A DNA stretch of 64,000 nucleotides, taken from IMG/VR virus record IMGVR_UViG_3300041964_000082, positions 1-64,000 of that record; one strand, written 5' to 3'. This stretch comes from a virus. Positions within the stretch are counted from its first letter, which is position 1; each line of letters opens with the position of its first letter. The position numbers and the translations under genes are program-made. Positions 1 to 10,565 of the stretch are shown in pieces. The notes beneath the pieces are model-generated. The model was not told where the DNA came from, made no database searches, and worked only from the letters and a program-made list of their open reading frames with translations.

Positions 1-1358
1 CCAAGATCTAGAACCGCGCATTCGACAGGTATCGCAGGCGGCAGAGTCGCTTGAGCTTCTGACAGCTCGACTCGATTCTAGTCGTGACAAGCTAGATGAT
101 CTGCTGCAACGCCTGAATGGACTGCCTACCAAAACTCAGATTTAACCGCAGAACAGCGCGATCGCTACGCTGCAATTAAACGCACCCGCAACGCTCAAGG
201 CAAGCTGCCGCAGCGGGTTGAGCAGTATCGACAGTTACGCGCTGAATTGAGTTCGCAGCTTGCCACCCGCGCTAACACCACACAGCAGCTATCCGACAAC
301 TACAGTACTCAGCGGCAGTCCGCGATCAACAACCTGCAAGCGATCGTTAGCCGCGATGTCGAAACCGTTCGCACTAATCTACAGATCCTTGCTTCTCTTC
401 GTCCCGGTTCAGTCGCTTGGCTGCTGGATAGCCGCAACTGGGAAGAAGGGGCGATGCCTTCAGATCTGGCGATCGTCTTGCAGCGCCAACCCGGAAAGAC
501 ACCAAATGAGCGCTTGCAGTCTGCCGCCAACGAAGTAGCAAAACTAGTAGGGACAGGTCAACGGGCGAATCCAGTCAATTCAAAAGCAGCTTGACTACCC
601 AGATCAGCTTGCACAGGCTACGACCGCTCAAGCCGCTGCCCAGATCGCTCAGTGGCAGCAGTTGCGCGATGAGTTGGCGGATGAGGGTAGGTTGAGCGAT
701 CGCCAAATTCAGCAACTCCTGAAACACCAGACGCATTCGAGCGATCGATGTGGCGCGATCGGGCAATCAGTTAATTGAAGATTTGGCAGAGTTCAACCAA
801 GACTTTGCCAACCTGCTTCTAACTGATGAAAATGTTGACCCACGCCAAATCATTGATCAGTCGGAACTGTACCGACGCGCTCGCGATGGCTTCGCTGAGG
901 AGACGCGCAGACCAAAGCAGCAATCGCTCGTGAATTGAAGAGCGCTTGCAATTGCCACGGCACTACAGCAGCGGAGTGAACGCGATCGAGGGGCAGCGTT
1001 AATCTATGAGGTCGATGGTCGCGCGATCAGCGTGTCAGACTTGCGATCGCAGCTAGAGCAATACAATCAGCAGTTGCGAGAATTCTTGCAGATTCCTCAA
1101 ATTGACGTAGCGGCAAGAGTGACGGCAGAAGAAGACGATCGCTTGCGTCGTCGGCAAAGTGAGGTAGAGAAATCTCAAGCGCAAATCGCACGACTTGGCA
1201 GCACTTCAGGGTGAGCTATCAGAAGTTAACTTGGAAATTCAAAAGCGAATTGAAGCAAGAGAACGCGACAAAAGCGAGGGATTGCAGTCGATCGACTGGA
1301 AGCAAGACGCAGACGAATCCTGAAAGACATCGAGAACGCAGGCAACCCGAATGGATGA
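1..1358 (+). CDS. Partial coiled-coil phage protein, frameshifted
   Basis: The left end lies inside a Gln/Glu/Arg-rich coiled-coil protein that runs off the window. Rejoining at least five reading-frame pieces (about 1-145, 145-594, 594-766, 750-938 and 950-1358) gives one alpha-helical protein of over 440 residues, ending next to the small gene at 1351. I see no enzymatic motif. Its place upstream of the tail tube suggests a head or head-tail structural role, but no family is recognised. Each break shifts the frame by one base, which suits indel errors better than decay. Confidence 0.45.
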
Positions 1359-1518
1359 TACAGAGCGAATTGACGCAACCGAAGCAGAACCGCTACCCAA
1401 TGGCGGGAAGTATGCGGTTGTCCGGTATGAGGGCGCAGACGGGCTACCTGCTACCAAGGCGACGGCGACTAAGGCAGAAGATATTGAGTACAGTGCGACG
1501 ATCGCCCAATATCCCTAA
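1351..1518 (+). CDS. Small head-tail region protein, 55 aa
   Basis: This intact short ORF starts MDDTERIDATEAEP and overlaps the end of the coiled-coil gene by a few bases, the coupling seen between phage structural genes. The body (KYAVVRYEGADG) looks like a small beta-rich domain. The function is not recognised. Confidence 0.45.
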   Translation: MDDTERIDATEAEPLPNGGKYAVVRYEGADGLPATKATATKAEDIEYSATIAQYP

Positions 1519-1523
1519 TTACG

Positions 1524-1937
1524 ATGAGGATGGTTAATGGAAGAGGTGGATCTGATCGGCTGAGGACAGCGATCGAGACAGCGCTGAGAGATGAACTGGG
1601 GGTTTATGTCTTCCCTGGTGGTAGACCGCACCTGCGATCGTGCCTGAGCATGGGAACCGATAACAGTCCGATCGATGGGACTAAAGCGAGGGGCTAGAGT
1701 GTGTGCTTGTATTCCGTCCTGATGTGCCGCTGCGTCCCCTTGATGGGCAATGCTTTCGAGGGAAACCTACAAAGTTCAAATCCTGCTGAAACAGTGGAGT
1801 GCTGAGCAGAACACGCTAGGGGCGCTGTCGCGAATTCTAGAGACGATGATCCCGATGCCTGGATGGTCGGTACAAGTGGCAGCGTTCGGCGGCAGATCCC
1901 GATCGTAGAGCTTGGACTATCGAGATTTTATCGATGA
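1524..1937 (+). CDS. Probable tail-completion-like protein, frameshifted
   Basis: Pieces in three frames rejoin to about 135 residues. They start MRMVNGRGG, continue RTAIETALRDELG and VYVFPGG, then LECVLVFRPDVPL, and end VELGLSRFYR. A small alpha/beta protein just before the tail tube gene is the usual position of tail terminator or completion proteins, so the role comes from gene order only. At least three frame changes are needed in 400 bases, making this one of the most damaged genes here. Confidence 0.35.
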
Positions 1938-2006
1938 TTCTCACGCAAACTCTGCTGAGAGAAGCATAGGAACACTGCCCGCAGAACTAATTCTAAAGAC
2001 TCTGCA

Positions 2007-2705
2007 ATGGCTAAAACTCCTTTTTTCACAGGGAAGGGCGTAGAACTGTGGCTAGCTGCGCTTCCTGATGGTATTGAAACCGAGCCGATCGAATTTACGG
2101 CAACGGCATCCGCAGCAGCAAAAGGGGCAACCACAGTCACCATTACGCCCGCACTGCCTGCCGATAGCTTCGTGCCCAAAGACAGCTATATCAATGCCAT
2201 CAGCGCATTGGGTTATGAGGTTCTGGTGCAGCTTAATGCTGATGCTGAGGCTGGAGATACGACGCTAACGACCAAGCCACTACCGGAAGCGATCGTAGCG
2301 GGTTCGACGGTCGAATATCCGCTCAAGCTCCGCGCTCGTACCACTGCCGATCTCGATCGCTCTGGTAACCGAGTCACCACGGTTACATTTGATGACGATG
2401 CCTACGAAAGCGGTCGCACCACGACGATTTCGATCGGGCTGAACATGCAAGGCAACTGGTCGCCTCTCGATGCAGGCTACGCCACCTGCTGAACATTGGT
2501 TTAACGAGGGCTATCAGCAGCTTTATTTCTGGATGCAGTTGCCCAATCCACGTCCGACTGTTTACAGCAAGGGCAAGGTTTACAAGGGTACAGGGTCAAT
2601 CACCTCAATGCCGCTATCTGCTCCGGCTGATGGCATTATCACCGGAATATTGACGCTGCCTTTAACGGCAAGCCGACGATGGTTAACCCAACGCCGATCG
2701 TCTAA
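2007..2705 (+). CDS. Major tail tube protein, one frameshift
   Basis: The first piece (2007-2492, start MAKTPFFTGKG) and the second piece (from about 2480) rejoin into about 232 residues. The second half reads FNEGYQQLYFWMQLP, then KGKVYKGTGSITSMPL and SAPADGIITG. A Gly-rich turn with a KVYxGxGxIxSxPLSAP pattern is typical of tail tube proteins of long non-contractile tails. It would polymerise into the tube that carries DNA. Position before the chaperone and tape measure genes supports this. The frame change is near 2485. Confidence 0.7.
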
Positions 2706-2707
2706 GG

Positions 2708-2931
2708 ATGATTCGCTCATTGCAGTCGCGCGGTGTCTTTTGCTGTGGCTGTACGGTGCAGCCCGATGGTGTCCAGGTCGCGATCTATATGACTGATGGC
2801 AGTCAAACAGGAAATCGCGACTGGTAGACCTCGACACAAACGATCGCTACACCGTGCAGCTTCCTCGCATCACAGAAAGCCCAACTTACAAAATTCTCCT
2901 TCCCTATGCCCCTGCCCTACAAAACGCTTAA
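2708..2931 (+). CDS. Small tail-region protein, frameshifted
   Basis: The start MIRSLQSRGVF lies three bases after the tail tube stop. After one frame change near 2815 it continues LVDLDTNDRYTVQLPRITES and ends PYAPALQNA. It is about 74 residues, likely beta-rich. Its end overlaps the start of the next gene, so the two are probably translationally coupled. No family is recognised. Confidence 0.4.
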
Positions 2932-3679
2932 GCCCGTTGAAACCGTCGAGTGGGCGGGTTCACAATTCGGAAGCGAGGCAGCTTGACCGTAGCCGAAGAA
3001 CACGCCATGCTGGGTTAGAACAACTCATCGAGAGGAATCCATAAAATCTGACTCCGTTGCAGTCAGATCTAGTGCTAAAACAGCGACGTGATCACTATCT
3101 TGATTCAGTCCAGACTTGATCGCGACTGGGATCTCTGCAAAAACACAGCTTCTGTTTGGCCTGTAGAATGGATGGAGAGACGGTAGAGATCTGAACCAGA
3201 CATGGAATGCTAGATGATCTGTTTGACTTCTTCATGGCTGAACAGCGGCGACACAAGTCGATCGAGGATTAGAGGCGGAACCGCAGTCGGCTAAAAAAAA
3301 GAAATAAATTGGGCAGAAACCTACTGGCGACTGAAGTTGGCATACCCAGTGAGAACGCTTTGGTGAGGAGAGGTTTGGGGATTGTTCGCTGATTGAGGTT
3401 GAAGACGCACTAAATGCACTCGATCGCAGAGATTTTGAAGCTGCCAACCGTGCCGCCATTCCGATCGCCTTCTGTTGGGCAAATGATGCTGCTAGCAAGG
3501 GAGTTAAAGAATTGATCAGACTGTTAATCCCTTACGCCAGCGTTCTCTACAGCGAAGAAGCCCGATCGATCATCGATCCAAAGGTTGCTCAAATTTGGCT
3601 GGATTTAGCCAATGAACAACGCATTCCGAGTTGGGCGATCGCTGAAATCGATATGAAACTGATTCGAGCCGCAGTATGA
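2906..3679 (+). CDS. Tail assembly chaperone with likely -1 frameshift
   Basis: Rejoined pieces give about 250 residues: MPLPYKTLKPVETVEWAG, SLTVAEEHAMLGLEQLIE, VTILIQSRLDRDWDL, LFDFFMAEQRR, then NWAETYWRLKLAYP and a helical C-terminus ending DMKLIRAAV. This matches the two-part chaperones (lambda G/GT type) that guide tape measure and tube assembly. At 3291-3304 an A8 run follows GCT. The zero frame ends AAG-AAA-TAA just after it, while a -1 slip continues straight into NWAETYW. Other breaks upstream (near 2965, 3045, 3200 and 3265) look like ordinary indel errors. Confidence 0.6.
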
Positions 3680-4049
3680 GCAGCTATAAACTCAGCTTAA
3701 ACATCACCGAGATCAACAAGCGGCAGAGCAGGCATTTGTTGACACTGCCTTTCAGTTTGGCGCTGCCATGACTCGCGTAATCTCAGAACCTCGATCGTGG
3801 GCAGGATGGGATGACACACGAGACATCGTTGACACTGGACAACTGCGATCGAGTCAGCAGATGGTCTTTAATAATCCTTTTGAAGCTGCCTACTCATGGC
3901 CTACAGAGTACGCCGCCTACGTTCACGAAGGCTACACACTGAGAAACGGCGAACGAGTTGCAGGGACGACCCTGGACAGTATAGCGCAGCAGGAATTCGA
4001 CATCCAAGAGGCGTATGCTGCGGCGTATCAGAAGTACATAAATGCGTAG
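3676..4049 (+). CDS. Minor tail / connector-like protein, frameshifted
   Basis: The ATG overlaps the previous stop (GTATGA). After one frame change near 3705 the protein continues AEQAFVDTAFQFGAA, then TGQLRSSQQMVFNNPFEAAY and YAAYVHEGYTLRNG. The pattern 'DTGQLRSS ... YAxYVHEG' is typical of the small HK97 gp10-like head-tail or minor tail proteins. About 124 residues. It sits in the order chaperone, this gene, lipoprotein, tape measure. Confidence 0.5.
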
Positions 4050-4138
4050 CCTCTTGTTTTCATCAAAACTTCACAGCCAAAGATTGCAGAATTTTATCTG
4101 GCGACAAGCATACTAAAGGGGTCGATTCCATCTTCCTC

Positions 4139-4609
4139 ATGAAAGCTCAAGCATCTGCGATCGCTGCCTTGGTTCTTTTGGCTGGGTGCGCTACTCAGTC
4201 CAAAGATCTGAGTGGACAGGTATTCTTTCCTAGCGCTCCGCCTGGATACGATGGACAGCCCTGCACCGCACCAACAGGTTATGACGATATCGAAGCGGGG
4301 TTACAGGTTGTCGTCAAAAATGCGGCGGGCGAAATCGTAGGCAGTGGAGCGCTTCAGGAAAGCACGGCAACAGCGAAAACTTTGAGTGAAGAGCAGCAAA
4401 GAGGATTGCAAGATCCACAGGTGGCAGCACATCTCGCAGGCAGAGTACCAATTACCTGTACCTTTCCTTTTGAGGTTGAAGGCATACCAAAATCAGACTT
4501 TTACACAGTTCAGGTAGGCAGTGGCGATCGCGGTTCTCTAACTTTTAACTTTGACGAACTTGAGCAGCAAGATTGGAAGGTTGTCTTAACGCTAGGTGAT
4601 GCGCCCTAG
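4139..4609 (+). CDS. Putative lipoprotein within the tail module
   Basis: An intact 156-residue ORF. The N-terminus MKAQASAIAALVLLAGCATQ is a bacterial lipoprotein signal with lipobox LAGC, so the mature protein would start at Cys16 and be anchored to a membrane. The mature part is a beta-rich domain with two or three cysteines (for example ITCTFPF). A membrane lipoprotein between the chaperone and tape measure genes is not a usual tail component. It could be an accessory gene acting in the host envelope, for example in superinfection exclusion, but that is only inference. Confidence 0.6.
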   Translation: MKAQASAIAALVLLAGCATQSKDLSGQVFFPSAPPGYDGQPCTAPTGYDDIEAGLQVVVKNAAGEIVGSGALQESTATAKTLSEEQQRGLQDPQVAAHLAGRVPITCTFPFEVEGIPKSDFYTVQVGSGDRGSLTFNFDELEQQDWKVVLTLGDAP

Positions 4610-4661
4610 CTCGATCGCTTTTAGGTAGGAATTCTAGCCACGAAGTCTTTAAGCAAAGCTC

Positions 4662-7600
4662 GTGGCAAGTCTCGGAACCCTCAATCTTGTTTTATCCGCA
4701 GACTCTAGTCCGCTACGCAAAGAGCTAAGCGGAGTCACACGCGAAGCCCAATTTGCCGCCAAAGCAATTCAAGGCATCTCCACAGGCGAAAGCTTTAGCG
4801 GTGCAGGGCTTCAGGTTCTAAGCTCGACCATCATTGGCCTAGTTGACGATACCCATCGGCTAGGCAATGAATTTAAGCTCACCACTTCACTAGTTGAAAA
4901 CCTAAAAAACGGGATAGGTGGTCTTGCCGCACTCCCGATTCCTGATTTTCAGGCAGAAGCTTTATCCTCACTGGGGCTAGGGCAGGTTTCTAGCAGTCTG
5001 GAAGTCCTCAGCCTTGCCTCTACAGGATTAAAGACACTGGCGATCGCTCAAGGGATCGCTCAAGGTGCGATTGTAGCTTTTAGCGGTGCGCTCGAAACAC
5101 TGAGAGTAAACCTCAAGTTAGTCAGCTACTTCTTTGAGGATATTGGCAATTCACTCAGGGCAGCAGGGGCAATGTTTGCGCCCCTGGTTGGCTTGATGGA
5201 TGGCGCTGGTCGCGCATTCGATCGACTGTCGGATGGGGCGGGCGACGTTAAAGGCAGAATGGATTCTGCCTGGGTTTCGGTTGGCAGCTTTGGGCAACAA
5301 CTCCAGAAATATATCGGAGCCGCCGAAAAATTCCAGTCGGCAATGGAAGATCTGGGCGAAGCTGCCATCCTATTTAATCAGTGGAAGAACCTTTCTGATA
5401 TCGTTGACGGTTTTTTTGGCGGGCTTCAAGAGAATTTTGACGCCGCTCGCAACTTTGAAACGCTAAATAATCGACTTGAACTTACCTCTACATCGGCGGG
5501 TGGAGCGAGAGAGGATCTAGCCTTCCTTCGGCAAACAGCAAAAGATTTAGGGCTAGACTTCAAGGCGGTTAGTGAGGGTTTCGCCCAATTCTCAACAGCA
5601 GCAAAACTAGCGGGCTACGACGCTAATCAGACCAAGCAAGTCTTCACAGACGTATCGCAAGCCGCCTCTGTGATGGGTCTGTCGGCTGAAGAGACCTCTG
5701 GAGTATTTCTAGCACTGCGGCAAAGTTTATCAGGTGGAACAGTTCAGCTAGAAGAATTAAACCAATTAGCTGAGCGTGTACCAGGTGCATTTGCTGCTGC
5801 TGCCCAAGCGCTAGGGGTAACGACAGGCGAGGTTAAAGGCTTGATTTCGGCGGGCAATGTTTCCTCAGCCGACTTTATTCCTAAATTTGCTGCTGCTCTT
5901 GCTTCTGTCACCGAGTCCGGCGTTACTGATGCGATGGGTTCTGGCACAGCAGCGGTCAATCGTTTTAATAACGCGCTGGGCGAAGTGTCGGTTTCACTTG
6001 GTAAAGATCTGCTGTCATTCGGTACGCCTGCAATCAATGCCTTTGCCAAAGTGCTTGAATTTGGCGCAGAAAATGCTGAATTGTTTGGAACTGCTGTCGA
6101 TGCATTCCTCGTTGCAGCAGCAATACGAGGTGCGGGTGCAGTAGGCAAGATGGGCACCGTGATTGCTAGCTTCGTCGCGCAAGGCGGCAAAGGCTCGATC
6201 GCAATGCAACTATTTGGGCAGCAAATCTCGCTTACGACTGCACAGATCGGAAACTGGCAGCGCAGGCTGGCTTAACTTTTGCTGCCCTAACTGTTTTCTA
6301 CAAAGTACTCGATCGCTTCAAGGATGGTGGCAGTGAAACCCAAAAGGCGGTCGACAGCCTCAACAATTCCTTGGTTGAACTGAATCAAGCTGCTGGCAAT
6401 ACTCCGTCACTTGCCGCGATCATCCCTGAAAATCCACCTTCAACTGATTTTCTCGATTCATTTGTCCACAAACTGAATGATGCCAACGCCGCAATCAATC
6501 GCTTGTTTGGACTGGATGAAGGCTTTGGCAGGCTGACCACCAATGCTGATAAACAGCTCAACGATCAGCTGATCAAGATCGGAGAATTCGGTCAAAAAGC
6601 ACAGGAGATTTTAGGACAATCGCTCAGCCTGCGTGAACAAAACAAAGGCGGTGACGGAGCGATCAACGAACTGAAGCAGCTAGACGCGATGCTTGCCCAA
6701 ATTGAGCAGCGCAAAGTCAACGTTGACCCTGCCAATGAGGACGCGATCGCTCAAATCCGACAAGAAGAGGAAGCGCTACTAAAGCGACGAGCAGACGCCC
6801 AAAAAGAGGTGCAAGCAACCCAAAGCGCCATCAACAACGCGCTGACGCAGGCACGGCAAGAGCTTCAGAATCTTGATCCTGCTCAGATGGGGCAAGAGGG
6901 ATACGATCGCGCTAAGGAGCAGATCGAGACTCAGATCACGCTGCTAGAGCGAGAGAAAACAGAACTCGATAAGGTTGCCAACGCTGCCACACAAACTGCT
7001 CAAGTTACGGCTGACGCTTTCAGCAAGTCGAATCACGAGATCGAAGCGGGCTACCAGCAGCGACAGGCAGCGATCGCAGAAGCGCTGGCAAGTGGAGAGA
7101 TCGACGAAGAGCAATCGAGAGAACGATCGCTTCAGGCTGAGCAAGAATACTTGCAGCAAAAGCTGGAACTAAACCGATCCCAGCTTGAAAAACTGCGGGC
7201 AGAACTAGAGAAAAACGCCAAGCTGCGGGCGATCGATCCTGCCGCTGCCACACTGACGGCAGATCAGGAAAAGCAGTACGCAGAACAGGTAAAGCAACTT
7301 GAACTGGAGACGGCGCAGACCCGCATTCAGATTGCCCAGAACACCCGCGAGGGCAAGCAGCAGGCACTAGAGGATGAGCTAAAAGGCATCGAGCAAGCCA
7401 ACAGCGAAGCAGAAGCCGCAGTCTCTAAAAGTCAGAACGATCGCACTGCCGCCATTCGTCAGCAGCAGCTAGCAGGTACGGTGGGAGAGGAGGAAGCCGC
7501 CGCTAAGATTGCCGAAATTCAGCGCGACTCGATCGCTGAGCAAATCGACCTTGAACGCGACAAGCTCGCTCAGCTTGCAGAACTTGAAGCCGCTGGCACA

Positions 7601-9834
7601 ATTCCAGCAGAAGAAGCCGCCAAGCGCCGGCTAGACATCCAAAGCGAAATCAGCGACCTCAGTCTGCAACAGATTGAGTCTGAGCTTGATGCCCGTCTGG
7701 AAGCAGAACGCAAAGCGGCAGACGAGGCAAAAGAACTGCGAGATTCTGTAAACGTCGATGCGACTCGCGAGACTACACAGGTACGAGTAAGGCAGGCAGG
7801 CGGCGAAATTAATGAGGCAGAAGCCGCAGCAGAAATCGCAGAAATTACCGCCAATGCCACCGCACGGCAGATTGAACTGGTAGAGCAGCGTTTAGGGCGT
7901 GGTGCGGCGTGGCAGTGATGAAGAAAAGGATTTAACCAGAGAACTTGCCGACTTACAGCAGCAGTCCGCAGAGCAGGAGATCGCCCGTCAAGAGCAGGTG
8001 AAGCAGGCGCGATTGGAGGCTCTTGAACGTGCCAACGAACAGGCTGAGCTGCGATCGATCAAGGAGAAACCGCTGAAATTACTGCTATTCGTGAACTGCA
8101 AGCCCAGAGGGTGATCAGTGCTGAGGAGGCAGAGACAAGAATTGCTGCTATGAGGCAGCGTACTGTAGCCCTTCAAGTTGCTCTTACCGAAAGCGAAATC
8201 GAACAAGTTCGACAGCTTCGAGCGGAAGGCGTTCTTAGTGAAGAAGAAGCGATCGAGCGTCTGTCAGACCTAAGTGGCGAACTTGGCGAACTAAATCAAC
8301 AGCGAGTTGAAAATGAAATCGACGCGCAAGAGCGATTAAAGCAGGCTCGATTGGAGGCAATGGAAAGCGCCAATCGCCAAGCAGAAGCGGCGATCGATCA
8401 GTCACAAACCACAGGGGTTACTGCAATCAAGAGCTTGCAGGCGCAGCGAATAATTTCAGAGGAAGAAGCCACCGAAGAAATCGCAGCGCTACAGCAAGAA
8501 GCACTCGATCAGCAGATTGCCCAAACTCAAGAGCAAATTGCAGAAATTCAGCAGCTTCGATCTGAAGGCATTCTCAGCGAAGAAGAAGCTACTGACAGAT
8601 GATCGACCTAAATGGAGAATTAGGCGATCTTAACGAGGAACGAATCGATGCAGAAATTGACTCTCAAGAGAGGCTAAGAGAGTCGCGAATAAAATCCCTT
8701 AATGAGGAGCTAGACTTCAAGCGCAAATCAGCAGAAGCAGATCAGGGACTCAACCAAATCGCGATCGACTCTATTAAAAATGAAAACAATCTTCTGTCTG
8801 CTCAAAGCAGTCTGCTTGAGGCTCAGTCGGGGCTAGCAGAGCAGCGACTTCAATACGCCCTTAGAAGACGCTGAAACGGCAGGCAATAGCGCTCAGCTGA
8901 TCAGATCAGACAGCAAATTCTCGCTCAACAAACCGTTGCCCAAGAGAAAGCAGTTTGCGATCGCTCGACAGCAGCTTGAACTCAAGCGCGAACAAGTCGC
9001 ACTGGAATCACAGCAGCGGCAGATTCAAGCTGATATTGCGATTACAGAGGCAGAAGTTGCGCTCTCTACAGCAGCAATCAATGGTGAAAATCAACAGGTG
9101 ATCGCAGGGTTAGAGCGAATTTTAGATCTGAGACGGCAGCAGCGAAAGGCAGTCAATGACCAGAACAGAGCGCAAGAGCGATCGCTTGAACTTGAGCAGC
9201 AAACGCTCACCACTCAACAGCAGCAAACGCGAGAACAGCAAGCACGGCAGCGGGCGCAGGCAAACAATAGAAACTCAGGCAGCGGCAGTGGTTCGGGTGG
9301 TCAATCAGGATCGGGATCAGGATCTTCTGGAGGCTCAAGGAGTTCTGGATCAAGCTTCGGATCGAGATCTGGACTTGCACCCAGCCGATCGCTTGTTAGT
9401 CGAGAGTCGCTGGTCGCTGCAATGGGTGCGGGAAGTATGCCAGCCAACTTTAGCTATGGCGGAATCGGTGGCAGTCAGATGCGGCAAGCGGAATGGCGCA
9501 CACCCGAATGGAGCGATGGGCGATCGACACCAGTGCAAAGTCCTGCTGCTTCGACAATGGCAGCATCTAGGCAGTCAAGTCCTTTGCAGTTGCAAGGGCT
9601 ATCACAGGCGGGCTTACAGCGCAATGCGCAAGCAAATCGCGCAGCTCAGCCACAGACTACAGGAACGCTAACAGCAGCCAATTCAATAGCGGAATTAATC
9701 AGCTATCGCAAAGGATCGTTCAGCTTGCGAATGCGCCAAGAGCGGTAACACTTCAAACACCCGAACCCGTTCGTGACTATCAGCGAATCTCCAGTGATTT
9801 AATGTCTTCTCGCGCTAGAGCAGCAGGAATATGA
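4662..9834 (+). CDS. Tail tape measure protein, several frameshifts
   Basis: About 1,720 residues when rejoined, starting at a GTG (ASLGTLNLVLSADSSPLRK). Residues about 260-450 carry the tape-measure N-terminal domain (RNFETLNNRL, VMGLSAEETSGVFLALRQS, QLEELNQLAERVPGAFAAAA). The middle (about 6370-9240) is a long coiled coil rich in Gln and Glu with internal repeats (see repeat entry). Near 9270-9370 is a Gly/Ser linker. The end (GRAAGI region) overlaps the next gene by ATGA. Frame changes lie near 6270, 7900, 8105, 8600, 8900 and 9745. It would set tail length and take part in DNA entry. Confidence 0.75.
7440..8720 (+). repeat. Degenerate protein repeats in tape measure
   Basis: The coiled-coil part repeats a unit of roughly 70-90 residues containing 'EGxLSEEEAxxRLxDLxGELGxLN', then 'xIDxQERLxxxRLExxExAN' and 'AxxIxxLQ'. 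Clear copies have cores GVLSEEEAIERLSDLSGELG and GILSEEEATDR-LIDLNGELG; weaker ones are GTIPAEEAAKRRLDIQSEIS and GEINEAEAAAEIAEI. Repeats in tape measures fit length change by unit gain or loss. Confidence 0.6.
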
Positions 9835-10282
9835 AACCAGGAACGATCGAACTCTACGCAGGCGGCATGATGCTCTTACTGGAACTATTCAGCGAGGGGA
9901 CTTTTCCACGCGAAGATCTTGAGGTTACAGGCGTCTCTTTTCCGCATATGGAACGCCTGCACAGATGGCACAACCTACCAGATGAGCATCTGGAATCTTA
10001 CGGTCTTTGCTAACCGACAAAGGATGCTGAAAAGCTAGCGAGAATGTATCGGCTCAGCAAAAGTCAAAATATTTTGATTGTCGATCGCACCGATCGCTAT
10101 TGGGAACCCACCCAAACAGAGCGATCGCGCCTGGAGATGTGGCAGTCGTAGAAGACGGAATGACAGGTTATTTTGCTCAGTTTTACGGGCGAATTACTCA
10201 GGCGATCAAGCAAGACAAAGAAGGTAGAATGCGGGCGATCCAGTTACAGCTAACCGAAACTGACAAAGTGCCGATCGCATGA
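9831..10282 (+). CDS. Phage tail protein, frameshifted
   Basis: The start MKPGTIELYAGGMML overlaps the tape measure stop by ATGA. Rejoining pieces near 10005 and 10120 gives about 148 residues: SFPHMERLHRWHNLPDEHL, LARMYRLSKSQNILIVDR, PGDVAVVEDGMTGYFAQFYG, and end LTETDKVPIA. Position directly after the tape measure suggests a distal tail or tail-tip role. No family is recognised with certainty. Confidence 0.45.
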
Positions 10283-10518
10283 GCATGAGCGAAGATCTGC
10301 GACTACTAAAGCAATTAGACTTGTCGCTGGTACTCCGCGATGGGCGATGGTATTGCGGTCAATTTGGCGGCGACTTCGAGGGCGATGAAGGCTATTTAGA
10401 CGAACACGGAAGGATCGATGGGCTTCTATACAATGCCGGGGTAGCTGATACCATCCCTAAAGCGATCGCGCTTGCTGTTGTCGCTCGTCAAAGTGTGCGG
10501 CAGCGATCGAAGAATTGA
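10279..10518 (+). CDS. Small tail-region protein, 79 aa
   Basis: An intact ORF that overlaps the previous stop by 4 bases (ATGA). It is acidic and Trp/Tyr-containing (DGRWYCGQFGGDFEGDEGY) with a helical C-terminus. No family is recognised; the tight coupling implies it belongs to the tail operon. Confidence 0.5.
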   Translation: MSMSEDLRLLKQLDLSLVLRDGRWYCGQFGGDFEGDEGYLDEHGRIDGLLYNAGVADTIPKAIALAVVARQSVRQRSKN

Positions 10519-10565
10519 AATTAAATCAGTAGGAATTCTCACGGCAGCAAACTCACCGCTGCCGC

